The translations under genes and the position numbers were made by a program. 36,989 bases of DNA from Chromatiales bacterium. Its GTDB lineage: Bacteria; Pseudomonadota; Gammaproteobacteria; JAHELT01. Positions 31,684 through 36,989 of the stretch are shown piece by piece. Numbering within the stretch: the first letter of the stretch is position 1; the number at the start of each line of letters is the position of its first letter. The DNA lies in the NCBI GenBank assembly GCA_024644045.1, contig JAHELT010000033.1, forward strand, positions 1 to 36,989, written 5' to 3'. A model generated the notes under the pieces. It worked only from the letters and a program-made list of their open reading frames with translations, did not search any database and was not told the origin of the DNA.

Positions 31684-32841
31684 TCAGCCGGGCATCAGCC
31701 CGCTCACGTCGAACGTCCGCTCGGTCAGCCACAGCAGGGCAATGGCGCCGACGATGGTGGCGGCCGGTTTGAGCACCCCGGGCACGTAGTAACGCTTCCG
31801 GCTCAGCCAGTAAGCGATTGGGAAAACCGCGCAGATGATGGCCAGCTGACCCAGCTCCACGCCGATGTTGAAGCCGGCCAGCGGATAGAGCAGCGAACCC
31901 TTCGCCAGCCCGAGAAAGGAGAGGTTGGACGCGAAACCCAACCCGTGGAACAGACCGAAGCCGAACACCAGGAACCAGATGCGCTCACTGACCATCGGGT
32001 ACAAAGCGTTGACCGCCACGAACGCCACCGAGGCGGCGATGATGATCTCGATCAGCCGGCTCGGCAGTTCGATGAAACCGAGCACGGCCAGACTCAGAGT
32101 GACCGTGTGGGCCAGGGTGAACAGCGTGACGACCTTGACGATATTGATGAACGACGGCTTGAAGCTCGCGACCGGCGTCCAGCTTCTGTCCTGCCGCCGC
32201 ACCACCGCGAGCAGCAGCAGCGCGACCAGGAACAGCACGTGATCGATGCCCTCGAGAATGTGCTCAGCACCCTTGCCAATGAAATAGCCGAGCACCTCGA
32301 GATGCAGGGCTTCGGTGAGATCCATACGTCCCGCATGGTTCTGCGCGTCGAAATGCAGGGCCACTTCCTCAGTGAAATTGGTGAGATTGGTCTTGTCGGA
32401 GAAGCGCACGAGCATCAGCGCCTTGTGATTCGGATCGGCCTCGAACACCAGGCCGTAGTCGATCTGCACCACCTCCGGCACGGGTTGAGCCGCCTGCGCC
32501 GTGAGCACGAACTGGGCGAACCGTCCGGCTGCCGTGTCGAGGTAGTCGTGCTCGCGGTAGCTGAACGTATAAGTCTCTGCGGCGGTGCTGATGCTCACGC
32601 CGCGCGCCAGGTAGGCGCTCAACCACTCGATGCTGGCATCCACCTCGTCGCTGTCCACCTCACCCTCGGCAAGCCCGGCATGCGTGAGCACCCTGCCGAG
32701 CTCTTCCAGCCGGATCTGGATCTCGATCTCGAGCACGCGGTCGTCCACGCTCAGGAACAGATAGCTCTCGCCCACAGAATGCGCGTGGGTCAGTGGCGCC
32801 AGCAGCAACAAGGCGAGGAAGGAAACTGCTCTGACGGTCAT
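31684..32841 (-). CDS. HupE/UreJ-family membrane protein
   Basis: A 385-residue protein with a signal peptide (MTVRAVSFLALLLLAPLTHA), a periplasmic N-terminal region of about 170 residues and a six- or seven-helix membrane part. The latter has the HupE/UreJ motifs ILEGIDHVLFLVALLLLAVV, FTLAHTVTLSLAVLG, FGFGLFHGLGFASN and FNIGVELGQLAII. Conserved His and Asp residues suggest nickel or other metal transport in family members; the N-terminal domain makes it the longer HupE/UreJ_2 type. Its start overlaps the preceding carrier-gene stop by four bases (ATGA, 32838-32841), so it is coupled to the NRPS operon. Confidence 0.9.
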   Translation of the reverse strand: MTVRAVSFLALLLLAPLTHAHSVGESYLFLSVDDRVLEIEIQIRLEELGRVLTHAGLAEGEVDSDEVDASIEWLSAYLARGVSISTAAETYTFSYREHDYLDTAAGRFAQFVLTAQAAQPVPEVVQIDYGLVFEADPNHKALMLVRFSDKTNLTNFTEEVALHFDAQNHAGRMDLTEALHLEVLGYFIGKGAEHILEGIDHVLFLVALLLLAVVRRQDRSWTPVASFKPSFINIVKVVTLFTLAHTVTLSLAVLGFIELPSRLIEIIIAASVAFVAVNALYPMVSERIWFLVFGFGLFHGLGFASNLSFLGLAKGSLLYPLAGFNIGVELGQLAIICAVFPIAYWLSRKRYYVPGVLKPAATIVGAIALLWLTERTFDVSGLMPG

Positions 32842-33449
32842 ACAGGTTCTCCTGGCGCGGGGCCGGGTGCCCCGGGTGTGTCGTGAGCTACCGCCGAAGC
32901 GGCGTCCTGAGCGCTGCGTACCGACGCAGCGAACGCAGCGAGCTGTGGGGAATCGAACAACGTGCGCGGCGTGACCTCAACACCGAAGGTGGCACGCACG
33001 CGCGATATCACACGCGTGGCCACCAGCGAGTCGCCGCCCAGGTCGAAAAAGTCATCGAACGCGCTGATCGGCTCGACGCCGAGCACCTCACCCCAGATCG
33101 CGGCCACCGCCGTTTCCAGCGGATCACGCGGCGGCACGAACGCATCGGCGTCACTGTGCACGCCCCCGGGCGGCGGCAACGCCCGGCGGTCGACCTTGCC
33201 GGTGGGGGTCAGCGGCAGGGCGTCGAGAAACACGTAATCGGCGGGTCGCATCGGCGCCGGCAGACTTAGCGCCACGCTGTCGCGCAGCGTGCTTTCGTCC
33301 GGTGACGGCCCGTCCGGCTGCGCAACGATGTAGGCCACCAGCCGGCATTCCCCCGGCGCCTGCCGCTCGAGCAGGCGGGCAAGCGTCTCGCGCTGCCTGT
33401 CGCTCAAGGCGCGCACGCGCCGCTCCATTCGGTCGTCGCGTTCGTTCAT
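32838..33449 (-). CDS. NRPS fragment: adenylation C-terminal subdomain (A9-A10) plus carrier domain
   Basis: A 203-residue protein. Residues about 20-95 are the end of an adenylation domain: RLVAYIVAQPDG, then PAPMRPADYVFLDALPLTPT and GKVDRRALPPP, which are motifs A9 and A10 with the catalytic Lys. Residues about 105-185 are a carrier domain with FFDLGGDSLVATRVISRVRA, attachment Ser 141. The A-domain core is absent and is encoded two genes upstream, with a methyltransferase gene between. The start at ATG 33449 has AGAGG seven bases upstream and lies eight bases after the methyltransferase stop, so it looks like a true gene and not a broken one. Confidence 0.85.
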   Translation of the reverse strand: MNERDDRMERRVRALSDRQRETLARLLERQAPGECRLVAYIVAQPDGPSPDESTLRDSVALSLPAPMRPADYVFLDALPLTPTGKVDRRALPPPGGVHSDADAFVPPRDPLETAVAAIWGEVLGVEPISAFDDFFDLGGDSLVATRVISRVRATFGVEVTPRTLFDSPQLAAFAASVRSAQDAASAVAHDTPGAPGPAPGEPV

Positions 33450-33457
33450 CGGGACCT

Positions 33458-34249
33458 CTATTTCACCGCCTTGATAACGACCATGCTGTCGCCCCACAGC
33501 GTGTCGGCCGTGTCCTCCGGGACCGTCAGGGGCGCCACTCTGGTGAGACAGAAACGGCCGAAGTGCCGGAACAGCAGCCGTTGATGAGCGCGGCTCAGGG
33601 AATCCGCCTCGTTGGTCAGATAGGTGAACACGCCGCCGGGCGCCAGATGCGCGGCGGCGTGCGGAAAGAAGTGCTCGGCAAAGGTCGTGGTCTTGACCAC
33701 CTCGTCGATGAACTCCTCCTCGTCCAGTGGATAGGCGTGGAAGAGAATGCCGTCGTAGGTCTCGAACCGTTCGGTCAGGTCCTGCCAGCGCCCCTGCAGC
33801 AACCGGATGTCGCGTGCGGTATAGCCCGCGCGCCACGCCTCGAAGCGCGCCACAATGTGCTCGTTGCACTCGACCACCGTGTGCGAGGCGACGCCCGCGT
33901 GTTGCAGGAAATCCGCCGCCACCCCGCGCCCGAAACCGATCTCCAGCACCGCGCCGCGCGCGTTGCCGGCAATCCCGGCCATCGCTTGCATCACCGGAAT
34001 CTGCCAGTCCTCCATGATCTGCTGATCGTCGAGGTCGCCGGCGCGCAGATCCACCCCCGGCGGACGCTCGCGTCCGGCCACGAAGTCGCGCGCCTGGGTG
34101 TGCAGGTGGTTGAGGTCGGCCGCCCATTCGGCAACCGCGCGGTTCAGCAGCCAGTGGCGCTGCGCTGCCCGCGGTGGCGCGACGAAGTCTTCGTTGCGGA
34201 TATCCAGAAGGATTTCGTAATCGGGTGTGCGCCGCCGCTTCCTGATCAT
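33458..34249 (-). CDS. Guanidinoacetate-methyltransferase-like SAM methyltransferase
   Basis: A 263-residue class I methyltransferase. The SAM motif VLEIGFGRGVAADFL (near residue 101), TVVECNEHIVARFEAW, LLQGRWQDL and YDGILFHAYPLDEEEF match the pattern of guanidinoacetate N-methyltransferase (VLEVGFG, IIECN, GxWxD, FDGILYDTYPL). DWQIPVMQAMAGIA before motif I also fits. It probably methylates a nitrogen, possibly of the amino acid held by the neighbouring NRPS proteins. Its ATG overlaps the upstream NRPS stop (34246-34249) and has AGGAGA six bases upstream, so it is translationally coupled. Confidence 0.88.
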   Translation of the reverse strand: MIRKRRRTPDYEILLDIRNEDFVAPPRAAQRHWLLNRAVAEWAADLNHLHTQARDFVAGRERPPGVDLRAGDLDDQQIMEDWQIPVMQAMAGIAGNARGAVLEIGFGRGVAADFLQHAGVASHTVVECNEHIVARFEAWRAGYTARDIRLLQGRWQDLTERFETYDGILFHAYPLDEEEFIDEVVKTTTFAEHFFPHAAAHLAPGGVFTYLTNEADSLSRAHQRLLFRHFGRFCLTRVAPLTVPEDTADTLWGDSMVVIKAVK

Positions 34250-36989
34250 GCGTTCTCTCCTGCCGCAGCGGGCGGCCAGGCCGAATCGGTGGGTCCGGAC
34301 TCCTCGGCGGCCCGCCGCAGCAACTGCTCGGCCTCGGCATCAGCGAGGGTGACGAGACGTGCGGCGAGATCGGCGGGGTCCGCGCTGTCCGGGGCCGGTG
34401 CATACCCGGTGACCACCGCGGCCGCGACACCCGGGACGGTGCACAACAGCGATTCGATCTCCCCGGTTTCGATACGGTGGCCGCGGATCTTCAGCTGCTC
34501 GTCGCGGCGCCCCAGAAACTCGATGTTGCCGTCGGGCAGGTAGCGTCCCAGGTCGCCGGTACGGTATAGCCTGGCGCCGGGTTGAGCGGCGAACGGATCT
34601 GGCACGAAGCGCTCGGCGCTCATCGCCGGCTGGTTCAGGTAGCCCTGCGCGACGCCGGGACCACCGATGTGGATCTCGCCGGGTACGCCCACCGGCACCG
34701 GCCGCCCCGCCGCGTCGAGCAGGTAAAGCGAGGTGCCGGGAATCGGGCGGCCGATCGGCACGCGCGCGAGTTCGACGCCGGGCGAAACCCGGAAAACACT
34801 GCACCATACCGTGCCTTCGGTCGGGCCGTATTCGTTGTGCATCGCCGTCTGCGGCAGGTGTTGCCGGTGCCGGCGCAGCAACGCGCCCGGGCACACTTCG
34901 CCGGCAACCATGACGTTGCGCAGGCTCGCCAGCTGTCCCTCGGTGGCGGTGTCGAGCAGGTTCGCGTGCACCGAAGGCAACGTCAGAACATGGCTTACGC
35001 GATGCCCGGCGATGAGCGCCGCGATCGCCCAGGGGTCTTTCTCCTGCCCCGGATCGGGCAGCACCAGCGCACCCCCCGCGCACAGACTCCAGAACAGACC
35101 CGCCACCGAGCTGTCGAAAGCCAGCGGCGGCAGCAGCAGAAAACGCCCGGGTGCTTCGGCATAGTAAGCATCGCGCGCGGCCGTCGAGTACGCCAGGTTG
35201 GCGTGACTCACCATCACACCCTTGGGCGCGCCCGTCGAGCCCGAGGTATAGATCACATACGCGAGCGCCTGCCCATCGACTTCCACCGGCTCGCCGGGCG
35301 GTTGCCGCCCGGTGGGGTTTACCGGATCGTCGACGCACAGCGCGTGCACCGCGCCGGCGGGCGTTGCCTGCGGCAAGCGTCCGAGCAGCGCCCGCTGGGT
35401 CAGCAACACATGCAGGCCACTGTCTTCGCACAGCGCCCCCAGGCGTCTGGCGGGCTGCTCCGGGTCGAGCGGCACGTAAGCGGCACCCTGGGCGAGGATC
35501 GCCAGGATGGCGGCTATCGCTTCCAGCGAGCGCTGCAGACAGACCCCGACCCGATCGCCGCGAGCCACCCCGTGTTCCTGTAAACGCCGGCGGAGCGCCG
35601 CTGCTCGAGCCCATAGCTGCGCGTAACTCAACGTCTGCGCACCGCCGATCACCGCCGGCTGCCCGGGCCGCGTGCGAACGTGTTCCTCGATCCGTGCCAG
35701 GACCGGCATTGGCAGTGCGTCCGGCGCGTCGGTTCGTTGCCAGTCCTGCAGCACGCCGCGTTCGGCTTGCGTAATCCAGGGCAGTTCCCGGAGGCTTGCC
35801 GACGGCCGCGCCGGCATGCCTTCGAGCAGGGTCTGCAGATGTCCCCACAGCGTGTCCACGGCGCCGCCATCGAAGCGCTGGCGATCGGAGAAGATATGGA
35901 ACGTCAGCGCCTCGTCCGGCACCACCACGATGCTCAGCGGGTAGTGACTGCGCTCGAACACCTGCAGATTGGCGACCCGAAGCCCGTCGGCGTCGTCCGG
36001 CAGCAGCGAGCCGGGCAGGTTCTCGAACACAAGCAGACTGTCGAACAGCGGCGTGCCGGCGCCGCATTCGCTCCAGGCCTGGATCCTGGACAACGGGGTA
36101 TGGCTGTAGCGCATGACCGACGCCTGCTCGGTCTGGACGCCGGCCAGCCAATCCAGCAGCGGCATGTCCGGTGTGACGCTGACCCGCAGCGGCAGGCTGT
36201 TGATCAGCAACCCGACCATGGTCTCGACGGAATCGAGGGGCGCGTCACGGCCGGAGACCGTAAGCCCGCAGATCACGTCGTCGCACCCGCTGTAACGGCT
36301 GAGCAGCAGCGTCCAGGCACCGGCGACCAGGGTGTTGAGCGTCACCTGGGCACGCCGGGCGAGTTCCTGCAGCGCCCGGGTCGCGGCCACGGGCAGCTTG
36401 AAAATGCGCTGCTCGCCGCCTGCCTCGGGGTGCGCGGCGTCGCGCCAGCGCAGTGGATCGACATTGTCGAACCCGGCGAGACGCGCACGCCAGAACGCCT
36501 CGGCCTCGGTTTGCGGCTGCCCGCGTTGCCAGGTGACGAAGTCGCGGTAAGCAGGCGCCTTCGGCAGCGAAGGCTCGCGGCCGGCGAGTGCAGCGCCGTA
36601 AAGAGCGAACACCTGGCGGATAACCAGCCGCGTTGACCAGCCGTCCAGCAGCAGATGGTGAAAGCTCCACAGGAACCGGTGCTCCTTCTCCGCCGTGCGC
36701 ACCACGGTGAAGCGCAGAATCGGGGCCTGCGCGAGATCGAAGCCGAGCGCGCGATCCTCCTCCAGCAGGCGGTCCCAACGCCGGGCCTGCTCGTCGGATG
36801 CCAGCGTCGCCCAGTCCGCCTCGTGCCAGGGCGCGGAGACGCGCTCGCGAACGATCTGCAGCGGCTGTTCGCGGCGCTCCCAGGTAAACAACGTACGCAG
36901 CACCTGATGATGCTCGATCACGCGCTGCCAGGCCGCGCGCAACGCTGCAACGTCGAGCACACCGTGCACCGTGAAGCTCAGCTGCTGCA
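34246..36989 (-). CDS. NRPS, partial: condensation plus truncated adenylation domain
   Basis: At least 913 residues; the N terminus is beyond the right edge (coding continues through LSFTVHGVLDVAALRAAW to position 36989). The first 430 or so residues are a condensation domain with HHLLLDGWS. Then comes an adenylation domain with AYVIYTSGSTGAPKGVMVSH, NEYGPTEGTVW, YRTGDLGRYLPDGNIEFLGR and RDEQLKIRGHRIETGEIESL (A8). The protein ends about 60 residues after A8, so A9, A10 and the carrier are missing; they are on the gene at 32838. By hand alignment the pocket reads D-S-A-L-M-A-E-V-W, which I do not assign. It is the first visible gene of the leftward operon. Confidence 0.93.
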   Translation of the reverse strand, partial: QQLSFTVHGVLDVAALRAAWQRVIEHHQVLRTLFTWERREQPLQIVRERVSAPWHEADWATLASDEQARRWDRLLEEDRALGFDLAQAPILRFTVVRTAEKEHRFLWSFHHLLLDGWSTRLVIRQVFALYGAALAGREPSLPKAPAYRDFVTWQRGQPQTEAEAFWRARLAGFDNVDPLRWRDAAHPEAGGEQRIFKLPVAATRALQELARRAQVTLNTLVAGAWTLLLSRYSGCDDVICGLTVSGRDAPLDSVETMVGLLINSLPLRVSVTPDMPLLDWLAGVQTEQASVMRYSHTPLSRIQAWSECGAGTPLFDSLLVFENLPGSLLPDDADGLRVANLQVFERSHYPLSIVVVPDEALTFHIFSDRQRFDGGAVDTLWGHLQTLLEGMPARPSASLRELPWITQAERGVLQDWQRTDAPDALPMPVLARIEEHVRTRPGQPAVIGGAQTLSYAQLWARAAALRRRLQEHGVARGDRVGVCLQRSLEAIAAILAILAQGAAYVPLDPEQPARRLGALCEDSGLHVLLTQRALLGRLPQATPAGAVHALCVDDPVNPTGRQPPGEPVEVDGQALAYVIYTSGSTGAPKGVMVSHANLAYSTAARDAYYAEAPGRFLLLPPLAFDSSVAGLFWSLCAGGALVLPDPGQEKDPWAIAALIAGHRVSHVLTLPSVHANLLDTATEGQLASLRNVMVAGEVCPGALLRRHRQHLPQTAMHNEYGPTEGTVWCSVFRVSPGVELARVPIGRPIPGTSLYLLDAAGRPVPVGVPGEIHIGGPGVAQGYLNQPAMSAERFVPDPFAAQPGARLYRTGDLGRYLPDGNIEFLGRRDEQLKIRGHRIETGEIESLLCTVPGVAAAVVTGYAPAPDSADPADLAARLVTLADAEAEQLLRRAAEESGPTDSAWPPAAAGENA

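Noticed and set aside
31633-32886. Plus-strand 417-codon frame opposite HupE
   Set aside because: Antisense shadow; the HupE motifs on the minus strand are unmistakable.
32838-33449. Frameshifted pseudogene of one NRPS
   Set aside because: Both junctions have good ribosome-binding sites and tight coupling (ATGA overlap, 8-bp gap), and the domain boundaries are clean. This favours true separate genes, though resequencing would settle it.
32838-34430. A single 530-codon open frame covering the carrier fragment and the methyltransferase region
   Set aside because: The upper part overlaps the methyltransferase in another frame and reads as low-complexity Arg/Pro/Gly sequence. The motifs begin only after the ATG at 33449.

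Overview
The window is high-GC DNA with dense, short-spaced genes. Its gene content points to a proteobacterium, most likely a gammaproteobacterium: a c556-type cytochrome, a gluconate-dehydrogenase-like diheme cytochrome, an SprA-family protein, a GspH/FimT pseudopilin, PilZ and GGDEF proteins, and gamma-glutamyltransferase. No rRNA, tRNA or CRISPR array was seen. Functions are assigned from motifs read by eye; no database search was run.

The left two thirds (1 to about 20.9 kb) is mostly single housekeeping or accessory genes. In order: a LysR regulator cut by the left edge, with a reading-frame break near position 70; two exported c-type cytochromes; an SprA-like putative metalloprotease; a small Cys/His-rich protein; a GFA-type zinc protein; an orphan HipB-like regulator; an exported FecR-domain protein; an endonuclease/exonuclease/phosphatase protein; an ankyrin protein; an amidohydrolase; a beta-propeller protein; an unusual GspH-like protein; a gamma-glutamyltransferase with a repeat-encoded His-rich tail; an M48 lipoprotein protease; a universal stress protein; a GrlR-like protein; a PPK2 kinase; and a convergent PilZ/diguanylate cyclase pair. 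Gene decay shows at two places: a 34-codon Gfo/Idh/MocA stump near 10.3 kb and the C-terminal stump of an amidase near 15.8 kb. Downstream of the amidase stump lies a 261-bp IS5-like MITE with 26-bp perfect terminal matches (counting its CTAG flanks).

The right third (21.0 kb to the right edge) is a nonribosomal peptide cluster that continues past the edge. A divergent promoter region at 25.85-26.13 kb drives two arms. Leftward are a free-standing carrier protein and a C-A-T-E NRPS whose pocket code reads as asparagine, so it should build a D-Asn unit. Rightward are an acyl-CoA-dehydrogenase-like flavoprotein, a free-standing adenylation enzyme and a phosphopantetheinyl transferase. The flavoprotein, adenylation enzyme and carrier together match the layout that converts carrier-bound proline to pyrroline or pyrrole-2-carboxyl units.

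A third, leftward operon enters from the right edge. It encodes a C-A protein ending just after motif A8, a separate guanidinoacetate-methyltransferase-like enzyme, and a protein holding the missing end of the A domain (A9-A10) plus a carrier domain. In effect it is a methyltransferase-interrupted A domain split into three genes. The same operon continues, largely by ATGA overlaps, into HupE/UreJ, HTTM (vitamin-K gamma-carboxylase-like) and DCC thiol-oxidoreductase-like membrane or redox genes. The split adenylation module and its coupling to the HupE-HTTM-DCC trio are the strongest candidates for something undescribed. No thioesterase or self-resistance gene is visible in the window.
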